A stretch of DNA of 64,000 bases from NCBI GenBank assembly GCA_020723285.1, contig DYJE01000001.1, forward strand, positions 559,509-623,508, written 5' to 3'. The position numbers were made by a program, and so were the translations under genes. Under the pieces are notes generated by a model. That model saw nothing but the letters and a program-made list of their open reading frames with translations, had not been told where the DNA came from and ran no database searches. Of this stretch, positions 41,351-50,758 are shown piece by piece (position 1 is the first letter of the stretch; every line of letters begins with the position of its first letter). Source of the DNA: Desulforapulum autotrophicum. Its GTDB lineage: Bacteria; Desulfobacterota; Desulfobacteria; Desulfobacterales; Desulfolunaceae.

Positions 41351-43345
41351 TCAAGAGTTCAGATTCACAGGTTTCACCCCATGATCAGGTTCTTGTTTTT
41401 TCGAAGGTCTGAAATGCCCCACCTGAACAAGAAAATCATGGATCAGGCCGTCATCGCCCTCTTGCCCTGCATACCTCAGCAGCACATAAAGGGCCGTGAT
41501 TCCGCGGATATCCTTTTCAAGATCCTTTCGTTCGCTCACGGCTTTTTCCGCGAAATCCAGTGGCCCCAGATGAGTGGGACAGACCACCCCGGCTTTTTCC
41601 ATTTTTTTCAAAAAACGGAGGTAGCCTTTTCTCACCGGATCAAGCTTACCTTCCGTGACCCACTGAAGTCTGAGATAATATAGCGCCATCAATGCTGCCA
41701 TCGAAACCAGGGTCATGAGCAGGGTCTTGACCATGCCCGCCGCGCTGTCCAGAGACAATCCCAGTTTTTCAAGAAAACGCCGCTGACCGCTCTGACTGTA
41801 GCCGATGATCGTGGAGTACCACTGATGGTTCAGCGCGTCCCAGACATACCGCACATTCATAACCATGCCGCCCAGAAAGCCCCTGTCATTTTCCCGGACA
41901 ACCCCGCCGGTTCCTGCGGCTGCACGGGCGGCATCCGTTTCCACGCGTTCTGCCGCCACGGCCGACGTGGGGTCCACGCGGACCCAGCCCTTGCCCTCAT
42001 CAAACACTTCGGCCCAGGCATGGGCGTCTTTCTGGCGGATCATCAGATAGCCGCCATAAGGGTTCATTTCGCCGCCGCAATACCCGCCAACCACCCGGGC
42101 CGGGACCCCGGATGCGCGCATAATGAATACAAAGGCCGAAGCGTAGTGCTCACAGTACCCTCTCCGCGTATCGAACAGAAAGCCGTCCACACTGTTCTCG
42201 CCCGGTTCAGGCGGAGACAGGGTGTAGTAAAATGCCTCATGATGAAAAAAGTCCAGGACTCTCCGGATCAGATCTTCAACGGACCCCGCATTTTTCCTGA
42301 ATTCTTCAGCCAGGGCGTGGGTACGGGGGTTCCCCGAAGAAGGAAGAGTCGTATACATGGCCTCCCAGTCTTTGAACGCAGATACCTTCGGGGCCTTAAA
42401 AAAAGTCAGGCTGTACTGGATGGTTTTTGTCACCTGATCGAGGCTCTGAACTGTCAGGTCCTGGGCCAGGGTGTAACCTTTGGGCGCTTCCTGGGGATAA
42501 TCCGGAACCACCAGATAATTCTGCTGATGGGGTTCAAGGGTCACCGTGCAGCGAACACCGGGCTCATCACCCGAAACCTGATCCGTCCATTGGGGAATAA
42601 GCCAGGATACACGCCAGGTTTTTCCATCAAAGTTCTGGAACACGTAGGCCCTGAAATACCGGTCGGATATAGGGGGCGCTTGGCCTTCAAACGTGACCCG
42701 CAGGGCTGTTTCGTTGCTTTGTCCCAGCCTGGAGATGGCCCCCGGACTCAGGGTGTTCGAAAGACCCGTGATTCCCGATCCGGCCTGGACACCCCAGAGA
42801 CTGCCCTGAATCCGGGGAAATACGAAAAAAAGGATCAGGGACAGGGGAAGAGCCTGGACCGTGATGGTCAAGGCCAGCTTCAGGGCTTTGGAATGAAAAA
42901 TCCCCGGATGGTTCACCCGGACAAGACAGGCGGTGATACCGATGACTGAAAAATACAGATACACCGTCATTTCAAGGGAGCTTGAAAAGAAAAGAGCGGC
43001 CACCACCATGAAATACGAAAGGAACAGCGTGATCATCCTGTCCCTGTGTTTTTTGATTTCAAGGGGTTTCAGCGCCGCCGAAAGACAGAGAAGGCCGATG
43101 CCCGAATCGCTGTTGAACGTCCCCCGGGATCCGGCCACGATCCCCGAAAAGGCTGCAAAAGCCAGCACTGCCGTGAGCCATCGCGGCGGAAGAGGCCAGG
43201 ATCGTCCCGCTCCAAACCACAGATACGCCCAGCATGAAAAGCAGCAGACAGTAATCCACGGAGACAGATCCATGACATGGGGTACGATCCCAAGGGCAAG
43301 GGCCGGAACAAGATTCGGCATCAAAGGATCCACCCGCCGTTTCAT
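41351..43345 (-). CDS. DUF3488/transglutaminase-like membrane protein
   Basis: A 664-residue protein. ATG 43345 overlaps the DUF58 stop (ATGA); the open frame further left is inside that gene. Residues 1-200 hold about six to seven transmembrane helices (DUF3488). A periplasmic transglutaminase-like domain follows, with the triad Cys in RRGYCEHYASAF, His in DAHAWAEV and Asp in WVRVDPTS. After a last helix comes a cytoplasmic DUF4129-like tail. Together with DUF58 and MoxR genes this forms a widespread three-gene unit whose role is still unclear, perhaps peptide processing or crosslinking in the envelope. Confidence 0.9.
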   Translation of the reverse strand: MKRRVDPLMPNLVPALALGIVPHVMDLSPWITVCCFSCWAYLWFGAGRSWPLPPRWLTAVLAFAAFSGIVAGSRGTFNSDSGIGLLCLSAALKPLEIKKHRDRMITLFLSYFMVVAALFFSSSLEMTVYLYFSVIGITACLVRVNHPGIFHSKALKLALTITVQALPLSLILFFVFPRIQGSLWGVQAGSGITGLSNTLSPGAISRLGQSNETALRVTFEGQAPPISDRYFRAYVFQNFDGKTWRVSWLIPQWTDQVSGDEPGVRCTVTLEPHQQNYLVVPDYPQEAPKGYTLAQDLTVQSLDQVTKTIQYSLTFFKAPKVSAFKDWEAMYTTLPSSGNPRTHALAEEFRKNAGSVEDLIRRVLDFFHHEAFYYTLSPPEPGENSVDGFLFDTRRGYCEHYASAFVFIMRASGVPARVVGGYCGGEMNPYGGYLMIRQKDAHAWAEVFDEGKGWVRVDPTSAVAAERVETDAARAAAGTGGVVRENDRGFLGGMVMNVRYVWDALNHQWYSTIIGYSQSGQRRFLEKLGLSLDSAAGMVKTLLMTLVSMAALMALYYLRLQWVTEGKLDPVRKGYLRFLKKMEKAGVVCPTHLGPLDFAEKAVSERKDLEKDIRGITALYVLLRYAGQEGDDGLIHDFLVQVGHFRPSKKQEPDHGVKPVNLNS

Positions 43346-44316
43346 GGCCGTTTCCTTCCAGCGACGTCCGAACCTTTTCCATAAAGTGCCAGGGCCTTGA
43401 GGCACCGGTGCCGGTGGGCCTTGTCCTTGGGCTCGCCCCGTTCTATCAGGACTCCGGGTATGGAAAGGCCGTATGAGAGGTTCATGTCGTGGGCTTTCAA
43501 CACCATGTCGCAGAGTCTTGAGATTTTCCATTCCGTCTGACCGCTTCGGATGTCGTCCCAGGTTATCATGACGGCTTCACCCATATGGGCTGAAAACTCC
43601 TTGGTGTAAAGGCCTTTTCCCTGAGCGAATGTTTTCCACGACAACCGGCCCATGGGATCACCGGGTCTGTAGGGCCTCAACCCCTTGAAATCATCCACGC
43701 CGTCCTGTTCTTTCGCACCGGGGTTGTCCGCCCCGTCCATGTCATTGGAGGGTGTGAATTCCCCCCCTGCCGAACCGGGGTATACCAGATACGTGAGATC
43801 GGGATACAGCGTGGTCCAGGTTCTGAAAAGACCGAAGGGGTAGGACGAAGACACGGTCATGGACATCACACGGTGGTTTCCCCGGTCCGCTGTGGGCACA
43901 GGAACGGCCACGGTTCCGGATGCCGGAGCGCAAACGGGAAGATGCTCTCCGTCCACATTCACATCAAAGCAGAGGCCCGGCCGCTCCCGGCCTTCCCCTT
44001 GGAGAAACAGCTGCATATCCATGCGGTCTCCGGCAAAGACGGATCTAAAAGACGCCGAACGGAGAGTCAGACCTAAAAGATTCCGATGGGTGTGGAGAAG
44101 GGAAATAAACGCCATGGACGCCAGAAGAAAGGTGAACAGAAACCCCAGGTTGTTACCGTAATTGATGGAACCGGCCAGCATGACGATAAGTACCGTGATG
44201 AAGAGCAAACCGGCCCGCGTGGGAAGAATGTAAAGGCCGCTGCTTCGGGTAACAGTGTATGGAAAATTGATATTCCTGTTTTTGTTGGCAATTTTATCCA
44301 CCATTTCCTCAATCAT
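43342..44316 (-). CDS. DUF58 protein
   Basis: A 324-residue membrane-associated protein. Two helices near the N-terminus (about 28-50 and 53-73) precede a periplasmic or cytoplasmic beta-rich part. The DUF58 signature FKGLRPYRPGDPMGRLSWKTFAQ lies around residue 215-235, followed by a vWA-like end (EAVMITWDDI). DUF58 proteins are co-encoded with MoxR ATPases, which are thought to remodel them. It lies 27 bases after moxR and overlaps the transglutaminase gene, matching the standard order. Confidence 0.9.
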   Translation of the reverse strand: MIEEMVDKIANKNRNINFPYTVTRSSGLYILPTRAGLLFITVLIVMLAGSINYGNNLGFLFTFLLASMAFISLLHTHRNLLGLTLRSASFRSVFAGDRMDMQLFLQGEGRERPGLCFDVNVDGEHLPVCAPASGTVAVPVPTADRGNHRVMSMTVSSSYPFGLFRTWTTLYPDLTYLVYPGSAGGEFTPSNDMDGADNPGAKEQDGVDDFKGLRPYRPGDPMGRLSWKTFAQGKGLYTKEFSAHMGEAVMITWDDIRSGQTEWKISRLCDMVLKAHDMNLSYGLSIPGVLIERGEPKDKAHRHRCLKALALYGKGSDVAGRKRP

Positions 44317-44343
44317 GCCATACTTTTCCCAATAGGGTAAATC

Positions 44344-45249
44344 TCAAGGAACCGGGACTTCACGAAACAGGGCCATCAGTTTTTCAGACCCGAACTCCCG
44401 GAAGGTGTCCCTGGAACGCAGCCGGTGGCCGGTCACATACGGCAAAACTTCCTGGACATCTTCAGGGACCACGAATTTTTTTCCATGAATGAGAGCCCAA
44501 GCCTTGACGGTCTTCAGTACGGCAAGGCCGGCCCTGGGTGAAAGTCCTGTGTGAAAATGGGACGAGTTCCTCGTAAAATCAAGGAGATCCTGAATATAAT
44601 CAACCAGGGCGTCCGACACCTGGACCTGCCGGACCTTTTCCCGGATCAGGGTCACCTGTTCCGCGTTGAACACCGGCTTGACCTGGGCCAAAAGGTGTTG
44701 GGTTTCACCGGTTTTGAGAAGGGTCTTTTCCGCCTGACGGTTGGGATAACCCATGCTGATTCTCAAAAGAAAACGGTCGAGCTGGGATTCGGGAAGGGCG
44801 TAGGTTCCAGCCTGCTCTATAGGATTCAATGTGGCGATGACAAAAAAAGGAGCGGGAAGCGGACGTGAGCGGCCTTCCGCCGTGACCTGAAGTTCTTCCA
44901 TGGCTTCCAGAAGCGCGCTCTGGGTTCGCGGTGTGGCCCGATTGATTTCGTCTGCCAGAAGCACCTGGGTAAAAATGGGGCCTTCATGGAATACAAACTG
45001 AGACGATGTTTTTTCAAAGATGGCCGCCCCCAGAATGTCCGCCGGAAGAAGATCGCTGGTAAACTGAACCCTTGAAAAATCAAGTCCGAGGCACCGGGAC
45101 AGGGCCTTGGCCATGGTGGTCTTTCCGATACCCGGACGGTCTTCGATCAAAAGATGCCCCCCTGAGAACAGACAGGTCAGAGCCAGGCGGATCTCTTTTT
45201 TCTTTCCGTAAATCACGTGACTTACGCGATCCACAATTTCTTCGAACAT
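44344..45249 (-). CDS. MoxR-family AAA+ ATPase
   Basis: A 301-residue chaperone-like ATPase. Walker A is EDRPGIGKTT, Walker B VLLADEINRATPRTQSALLEAM, and sensor/arginine regions TLNPIEQAGTYALPESQLDRFLL and GLSPRAGLAVLKTVKAWA, all typical of MoxR. ATG 45249 with an AAGGCGG-like site is chosen; the frame is open 47 codons further, including a GTG at 45282, but that region has no similarity to MoxR. It is expected to activate the DUF58/transglutaminase partners downstream. Confidence 0.9.
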   Translation of the reverse strand: MFEEIVDRVSHVIYGKKKEIRLALTCLFSGGHLLIEDRPGIGKTTMAKALSRCLGLDFSRVQFTSDLLPADILGAAIFEKTSSQFVFHEGPIFTQVLLADEINRATPRTQSALLEAMEELQVTAEGRSRPLPAPFFVIATLNPIEQAGTYALPESQLDRFLLRISMGYPNRQAEKTLLKTGETQHLLAQVKPVFNAEQVTLIREKVRQVQVSDALVDYIQDLLDFTRNSSHFHTGLSPRAGLAVLKTVKAWALIHGKKFVVPEDVQEVLPYVTGHRLRSRDTFREFGSEKLMALFREVPVP

Positions 45250-45399
45250 CGATACGCCGCCTTGTGTTTTTTCAAGTAACACGTTATATATCCTTTCAAT
45301 AGGTTTGTTTCTCCCGGAAACATCCCGCTCTCGCAGCCCGAATCGTTTAAACACAGCCCCTTTCGGGAAAAATGAAACATTGAACTTCAAGGGGATTTC

Positions 45400-45648
45400 A
45401 TGACCCTGATGGAATTTTTCAAGCCGTTTGGCCCGTTACGGGCTTTTCTTGGGAAAACGGGTCTCCTGCCCCGTTTCATGGAAAGGTCGGCCACAGACCG
45501 CAGGGTCCTTAAGGACCGAAGAACCCGGTCAAGCAACGCCTATCTTCTCACCGAAGGCGCGGACCGCCGATTCCAGCCCGACAGGCGTAGCCACATCGAG
45601 CGAAGGGCCGGCGGTCTTTCCATGGATGATCTTGACATAAGAATCTGA
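45400..45648 (+). CDS. unknown small basic protein, 82 residues
   Basis: ATG 45400 follows CAAGGGGA closely; a second Met at codon 4 is possible. The protein is Arg- and Asp-rich with repeated R-R/D-R-R units (TDRRVLKDRRTRSS, ADRRFQPDRRSHIERR), a pattern seen in linkers of PilZ and signalling proteins but without the PilZ core. The N-terminus (LMEFFKPFGPLRAFLGKTG) could form an amphipathic helix. It is divergent from moxR. Function unknown. Confidence 0.6.
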   Translation: MTLMEFFKPFGPLRAFLGKTGLLPRFMERSATDRRVLKDRRTRSSNAYLLTEGADRRFQPDRRSHIERRAGGLSMDDLDIRI

Positions 45649-45716
45649 AGTAATAAAATCGGAGCGAAAATTTCTCTTGGCAGAACACAGCCTCACGGGA
45701 TGAGCGGCTGAAAAGA

Positions 45717-45833
45717 CTAATCCGTCAGTCCTTGCGACCCTTTTTTCTTTTCCTGTTTTTCTTTCTTTTTTTCTTTCTGGGTTTTTGCGGGTTTCTTCTT
45801 ATCTTCTTTTTTCGTATCACGAGCTTTCGACAT
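45717..45833 (-). CDS. 38-residue lysine-rich mini-protein
   Basis: A short gene on the minus strand: ATG at 45833, stop TAG at 45719-45717, with an AAGGAGG site seven bases before the start. The product begins MSKARDTKKEDKKK and ends GSQGLTD; 15 of its 38 residues are Lys and most others are Glu, Gln and Asp. There is no hydrophobic core, so it is probably disordered. Such proteins can bind nucleic acid or ribosomes. It lies about 120 bases downstream of the RNB ribonuclease stop in the same direction. The perfect ribosome-binding site is the main evidence that it is real. Confidence 0.6.
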   Translation of the reverse strand: MSKARDTKKEDKKKPAKTQKEKKKEKQEKKKGSQGLTD

Positions 45834-45953
45834 AAATAAACCTCCTTCGCTGATCCGCTGTTTGATGATTCAAAGTTATTATTTATAACCTTGCCATGGG
45901 AAATAATCAAGGGCCAAACAAGCGCCAGAATAAACCGTTGTGATCAGAAAAAA

Positions 45954-47939
45954 TCAGTAGCCCATATACACCGAAAAGGAATCTTTCCTTGCGTTGGCAT
46001 GCTGAATCACAAGACTGAGGGTGTCCTCGGGTTTCAACTTCAATCCCGAGGCGGGCAGACTGTACTCCAGCATGTATTCGGTCAGCAGAACCGTGTAGCT
46101 GTTTTTCCGCCGTTCCAGGACAAGCCCCGGCGTCTTGGCACCGATATGGTTTTCAAGGTACTTCAGAAGCCAGTATTTCCGCCGGTTGAACTGGATCTTC
46201 CCCACATTGGCGATGGGTGTTTCAAGAACCTGGGTGATCCGTGTGATATCCGCCGCACTGTAGGGTTCCTCCAGACCGAGGATGGCCCTGATCTGACGCT
46301 GAGTCACCAGATCATGGTACCGCCTTATGGGCGACGTGGCCGTCACATAGGCATCGAGCCCCAGGCCTGCATGGAACGCCGATTTATGGCTGATCATGGC
46401 CCGGTTGACATATTTCCTCTGAAGGCAGTTGAGAAACAGAGAATCGCTCTCCCCTCGGTACAGGCGTTCCTTGGGTTCCTGCTGGGACCTGAAAATGGCG
46501 GGGACGTTGTTCCGGGCGAGAAAACCGGCCATCATCCAGTTGGCCATAATCATCATCTCCGCCACCATCATCCGTGACGGACTTTCCCGGTCCACCCGGC
46601 TGATGAGGATTTCTCCGGAGTCATCGATAAAGACGTTGACCTCCGGCAGGGTGATGTGCGTGGCCCCCAGACTCAAGCGCTTCTCCCTGAAGGCTTTGGC
46701 GATTTTGATCAGAACGTCCAGGTCTGGGTCTTCATTGGCCGTGGCATTCACTTCGGAGTAGCTGAGCTGGCGATCCACTCTGATCCGGGTGGCCAGGATT
46801 TCATAATCCTTGATCTCGAAAAACCGATTGAGGGTCACAATGACACTGATGGCGGGACGCATCTCGCCCTGTTTCAGACTGGCGGCACTTTCGGAAATAT
46901 CCGGGGGAAGCATGGGGATCTTGTCGTCGGCCATGTAAATGGACGCCCCACGGGCCGCAGCGCGACGGTCTATGGCATCGTCCCGTTTGATCAGATGGGC
47001 CACATCGCTGATGTGAATTCCAAGAACAAAGGATTCACCGATCCGTTCAAGGCTCAGGGCGTCGTCAAAATCCGTGGTGTTCTGGCCGTCGATGGTGATC
47101 ACACGGACATGGGTGTAATCCTCACGGTTTGAAAGATCGCTGATGCTTGAAAGGTGAACGTTCATGCCCTCGGCCAGCCTGAGAACATCGTCCGGAAAGT
47201 GCCTGGGAATTTCCATGCGGTAAAGGTCGATGTTCTCATCCTCCGAAATGGCCCCCAGTTTGACCAGAAGTTTGAAAATCACCGTACTGGAACTGATCCC
47301 GGCTTCTGTGAGCATGTCTTTGCCAAGGGCGTAATGGGGGCTGTCCTTGTCGTATATATAAATGGACTTCAATATTTTTGGAATGGGCGCGTATTCGTCG
47401 GGAACCGTGGGCACGGGATCATTCAACACCGATTTGATGAAGCGTCCGCCCTGTTCCACCAGGCGTTTACGCCGTTTCTCCTCTTCGGCCTGAGCCAGAA
47501 TTTTTTCGACCTGTTCGGGGGTGTTGGGAAAAAAACGGGTGTGGTCGAACTTGAAATACAGCCGGTTTGCGAACACCGCCCGGATCATGGCTGATGTCTG
47601 GTCCGCCGTCACCGGCATGGGGAACCGGTACTCAGCCAGGGTTTTCAGGTCGATCCATTCATTCTCGGCGTTCACCAGTTCCCAGAGTTCCTTGAGATCG
47701 ATGGATTCCGTGAGGTTCCGACGCCGTTCCGACGTGGCTTTCAACGCCGCCACTATGGCTTCTCTGGACGATCCGAATTCGGGCAGCTCCCCTTGCGCGA
47801 AAAAAATTCGGGCCACCGACTGATTGACCTCTCGGTCAAACTCGTTTACAAGCGTCAGGCGGTTGTTCTTGAACTCCACCACCACGGCGCAGACAATCTG
47901 TTGCTGGTCGATGTATTCGACAATGATCCCCGGTTTCAT
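45954..47939 (-). CDS. RNB-domain exoribonuclease (RNase II/R family)
   Basis: A 661-residue protein. The first about 200 residues are an unusual N-terminal region (MKPGIIVEYIDQQQIVCAVV, like the barrel of plastid-type RNase II). The RNB core begins near residue 285 with ITIDGQNTTDFDDAL, whose aspartates bind the catalytic metal, then HISDVAHLI, MLPPDISE and SPIRRYHDLVTQRQI. An S1-like end follows. It degrades single-stranded RNA 3' to 5'. It is shorter than RNase R and lacks its typical cold-shock pair, resembling the cyanobacterial/deltaproteobacterial VacB-like branch. Confidence 0.88.
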   Translation of the reverse strand: MKPGIIVEYIDQQQIVCAVVVEFKNNRLTLVNEFDREVNQSVARIFFAQGELPEFGSSREAIVAALKATSERRRNLTESIDLKELWELVNAENEWIDLKTLAEYRFPMPVTADQTSAMIRAVFANRLYFKFDHTRFFPNTPEQVEKILAQAEEEKRRKRLVEQGGRFIKSVLNDPVPTVPDEYAPIPKILKSIYIYDKDSPHYALGKDMLTEAGISSSTVIFKLLVKLGAISEDENIDLYRMEIPRHFPDDVLRLAEGMNVHLSSISDLSNREDYTHVRVITIDGQNTTDFDDALSLERIGESFVLGIHISDVAHLIKRDDAIDRRAAARGASIYMADDKIPMLPPDISESAASLKQGEMRPAISVIVTLNRFFEIKDYEILATRIRVDRQLSYSEVNATANEDPDLDVLIKIAKAFREKRLSLGATHITLPEVNVFIDDSGEILISRVDRESPSRMMVAEMMIMANWMMAGFLARNNVPAIFRSQQEPKERLYRGESDSLFLNCLQRKYVNRAMISHKSAFHAGLGLDAYVTATSPIRRYHDLVTQRQIRAILGLEEPYSAADITRITQVLETPIANVGKIQFNRRKYWLLKYLENHIGAKTPGLVLERRKNSYTVLLTEYMLEYSLPASGLKLKPEDTLSLVIQHANARKDSFSVYMGY

Positions 47940-48087
47940 GGCGGCACATGTTAACAGCGGTCCTAATGAATGTCAATGAAGCATGCCGTATCAGTTTTCA
48001 CTTTGAACACCCGGCATTTTGAACTATGATTATCCCCATTGAATCCGTCATATTCCCCGGACATCCCTCAACCCATGCGGAGCTGAC

Positions 48088-48648
48088 ATGCCAGATTTCA
48101 GAAAACACATTCTCGCACCCGTTTTCGCAGGCATGATGTTTCTTCTGATTTTTCCTGCTTTTGGGTTCGATGAAAAAACTGACATTGGAAAAACATTCAT
48201 CTACTACGTCCGGCTGGATCAGAAAATCGCCAACGGAACATACCATACCGAGGCCATGTCCATGATCCCCGCGGACGAGGATTACAGACGCCTGGCCTTT
48301 AAAACCCGACGGATCACCGGGCGGGTCACGACAGAATCAAAGCCTGAGCCCCTTACCGATGCCATACATGACGCCATATCACAGCTGTTACTCCAGTCCG
48401 GCACCCAATCTGTCCGGAACAAGACAGCCAAAGACACCCAAAGCACCCATGAGGAAAGCGTGGTCAGCTACGAAGGCTATATAAGAACGCCATACAGAAT
48501 CATCGCCCAGGGTTATTCGAAAAACGGAGCGGAATACAGCGCAGATATCGAAGTGGATTTCGCCTCCATGGCCTATCCTAAGGAGTGGACATTCCGTTTT
48601 CTGATATGGAAAATCAGGGATGGATTCGCAACCCTGTTCGGGCCATAA
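48088..48648 (+). CDS. unknown exported protein, 186 residues
   Basis: ATG 48088 has GGAG six bases upstream. A signal peptide (HILAPVFAGMMFLLIFPAFG) precedes a polar mature protein with no cysteine and no repeats. The middle is Ser/Thr/Gln-rich (SGTQSVRNKTAKDTQSTHE) and the end is beta-like (ADIEVDFASMAYPKEWTFRFL). No family recognised. It is divergent from the ribonuclease gene and stands alone. Confidence 0.65.
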   Translation: MPDFRKHILAPVFAGMMFLLIFPAFGFDEKTDIGKTFIYYVRLDQKIANGTYHTEAMSMIPADEDYRRLAFKTRRITGRVTTESKPEPLTDAIHDAISQLLLQSGTQSVRNKTAKDTQSTHEESVVSYEGYIRTPYRIIAQGYSKNGAEYSADIEVDFASMAYPKEWTFRFLIWKIRDGFATLFGP

Positions 48649-48712
48649 ACGCTCGCCGTCTTCCTTTTTCTTGTTCGAGCAGGCCTTGATTTTTTCAAAC
48701 GTACAAATCCCC

Positions 48713-48758
48713 TTGACAGAAATATCCGACCCGTATTATTAACTATACAGTTAGTTAA
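48713..48758 (+). promoter_or_regulatory. tetR promoter and operator
   Basis: TTGACA at 48713-48718 and TATTAA at 48737-48742 (18-base spacer). Overlapping the -10 box is TTAACTATACAGTTAGTTAA (48739-48758), with inverted TAACT-N4-AGTTA arms, the sort of site a TetR dimer uses to repress its own gene. CAGTTAGTTAA recurs at 2010-2020, just upstream of the ior/lut promoter. Confidence 0.6.
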
Positions 48759-48795
48759 CAAATCATCTGCCCGGACTCTGCGAAAAGGAAAAGCG

Positions 48796-49443
48796 GTGAA
48801 AGAAGACGGAAAAAAAGAACGCGACCTCGCCCGGACCAGACAGGCCATACTGGACGCCTCAGCCGAGGAATTCTCGGAAAACGGGCTTTCGGGAGCCAGG
48901 GTAGACCGGATCAGCCAGAAGGCCGGATGCAACAAGGCCATGATCTATTACATTTTCAAAAACAAGGAAGAACTCCACCTGGCGGTTCTTGAAAATCTGT
49001 TCGAAGAGAAAATCCGGGAAATCTCCGAACATATAGGACATGAAAACCCGGGTATGGACACTCTTTTTCCAATGCTGGCCGCCTATATGAAAACCTTTTT
49101 CAAAAAGCAGGCTTACGCCCGAATGGTGCTGTACGACATCGCCGCAGGCGGGCCTGCGCTCCGGGCTCTCAAAGACAGGCGGCCCGATCTTTTCGACGAA
49201 CTCGAAATCATCACAGGGCTGATCCAAAGCATGGGCAGGGCCGGACTGATCCGGAATATCGATCCAGATAAAAGCGTGGCTGTGGTTCTGATTCTTGTTT
49301 TCGGGCTGGCCACCCTTTTCCCCTGTGCGGACGTGATGATCCCCTCAGGGACGGACCGTTTCAAAGCGCTGACCGACCAGAACATGTGGCTGTCATTTCT
49401 GATCGACCTTGTCGGACGGGCGATCAGGCCTGATCCCCCGTGA
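48796..49443 (+). CDS. TetR-family transcriptional regulator
   Basis: A 215-residue protein starting at GTG (AAAAGGAA upstream). The N-terminal helix-turn-helix is classic: RQAILDASAEEFSENGLSGA, VDRISQKAGCNKAMIYYIFK and NKEELHLAVLENLF. The C-terminal helical domain is a ligand pocket. It most likely represses itself and the Old Yellow Enzyme gene 31 bases downstream; the inducer would be a reactive or unsaturated compound handled by that enzyme. That link is inference from position. Confidence 0.9.
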   Translation: MKEDGKKERDLARTRQAILDASAEEFSENGLSGARVDRISQKAGCNKAMIYYIFKNKEELHLAVLENLFEEKIREISEHIGHENPGMDTLFPMLAAYMKTFFKKQAYARMVLYDIAAGGPALRALKDRRPDLFDELEIITGLIQSMGRAGLIRNIDPDKSVAVVLILVFGLATLFPCADVMIPSGTDRFKALTDQNMWLSFLIDLVGRAIRPDPP

Positions 49444-49474
49444 TCCGGCTATCAACCCATGAAGGAGGACACGC

Positions 49475-50758
49475 ATGACCGAAAACGGAATCCTGTTCAC
49501 TCCCTTTAAAATCGGATCTCTCACCATTTCCGGCCGCGTATGCAAAACAGCCACATCTGAAACACGGGCCACAGAAGACGGATTTGTCACCGACGAGCTC
49601 CTTGATTTCTATGAACCCATCGCCCGGGCCGGAACCCCCATGATCATCACCGGAAACCTTTATGTCGCCGAAGAGGGAAAATCCACCTTCAGGATGTGCG
49701 GTGCCGACGGTCCAGACAAAGTGACCGGGCTGAAACGTCTGGCGGATCTGGTTCACAGCCATGGGGGCGCTGTTTTCGGCCAGATCAACCACTGCGGACG
49801 CCAGGTTTTTGCGAAAGCCATGGGTCTTTCCTCGGCCGTGTCGGCCTCGGACGTCAGGGAAAAAGTCATGGGCACAAAACCCCGGCCCATGACCGCTGAC
49901 GAAATCAGGGCAACAGTGACGGCCTTCGCCGCATCCGCTCAGTGCTGCATGGACGCGGGGTTTGACGGTGTCCAGATCCACGCCGGACACGGATATCTGA
50001 TCAACCAGTTCCTCTCCCCCTACACCAACCGCCGGAAGGACGAATACGGCGGAAGTTTCCGCAACCGGATGCGGTTTCTTCTGGAGGTTTACCGCGCCAT
50101 ACGGGAGCGGGTGGGATTTCATTACCCTCTGATCGTCAAGATCGGCGGAGCTGATGCCCTGCCAGGACGGGCCGGACTGACCACCGGAGAACTTGTGGAA
50201 ATCACCCGGATTCTTCAGGAAGAAGGACTTGACGGCGTGGAAGTTACGGTGGGGCATTACGAATCCGGATTTCCCATGATCCGCGGAACCTTCGGCGAAT
50301 TTTTCAAGGGCCTGATGGATGAAGGCATCGGCTGGCAGCTTCCGCCGGGAAGACGGGCGGGTGTCCGGGCGTTCCACCCGTTTTTGTCGTATTTCTTCAG
50401 CCGTGTATGGCCCCACAGCGAGGGGTTCAACACCCGTTATTCCCTGGAGTTCAAAAAGGCGCTGTCCATTCCGGTGATCTGCGTGGGAGGATTCCTATCG
50501 CGGAATGCCGCGGAGCATTCCGTAAAATACGGGATGTGCGACGCTGTTTCAGTGGGACGGGCCATGATCGCCGACCCCTGTCTCTACAGGCATTTCCGTG
50601 AAAACGTCAAAGGGCCTGAATGCTCGTTCTGCAACGGCTGTATCGCACGGGCGGGCCGTCTGCCCGTGGACTGTTACGACCTTGACGTGCGCAGGGCCAG
50701 GGATTCCATACTTGAGAAGGAACGACAGGCGGCCGGAGCCGAGGCCGGTGTCCCATGA
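49475..50758 (+). CDS. Old Yellow Enzyme-type NADH:flavin oxidoreductase
   Basis: A 427-residue FMN TIM-barrel protein; ATG 49475 follows GAAGGAGG. Signatures: RVCKTATSETRATEDG, GQINHCGRQ, DGVQIHAGHGYLINQFLSP, NRRKDEYGGSFRNRMRF and VGRAMIADPCLY. The C-terminal part carries CSFCNGC and a later Cys, matching the [4Fe-4S] ligands of 2,4-dienoyl-CoA-reductase-like members, but the second NAD(P)H domain of those enzymes is missing. It likely reduces activated C=C bonds. Between residues about 215 and 300 there is an extra region (FGEFFKGLMDEGIGWQLP) as in longer anaerobic members. Confidence 0.9.
   Translation: MTENGILFTPFKIGSLTISGRVCKTATSETRATEDGFVTDELLDFYEPIARAGTPMIITGNLYVAEEGKSTFRMCGADGPDKVTGLKRLADLVHSHGGAVFGQINHCGRQVFAKAMGLSSAVSASDVREKVMGTKPRPMTADEIRATVTAFAASAQCCMDAGFDGVQIHAGHGYLINQFLSPYTNRRKDEYGGSFRNRMRFLLEVYRAIRERVGFHYPLIVKIGGADALPGRAGLTTGELVEITRILQEEGLDGVEVTVGHYESGFPMIRGTFGEFFKGLMDEGIGWQLPPGRRAGVRAFHPFLSYFFSRVWPHSEGFNTRYSLEFKKALSIPVICVGGFLSRNAAEHSVKYGMCDAVSVGRAMIADPCLYRHFRENVKGPECSFCNGCIARAGRLPVDCYDLDVRRARDSILEKERQAAGAEAGVP

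Noticed and set aside
41825-42949. 374-codon open frame on the plus strand
   Set aside because: Antisense to the transglutaminase gene, whose catalytic triad is intact.
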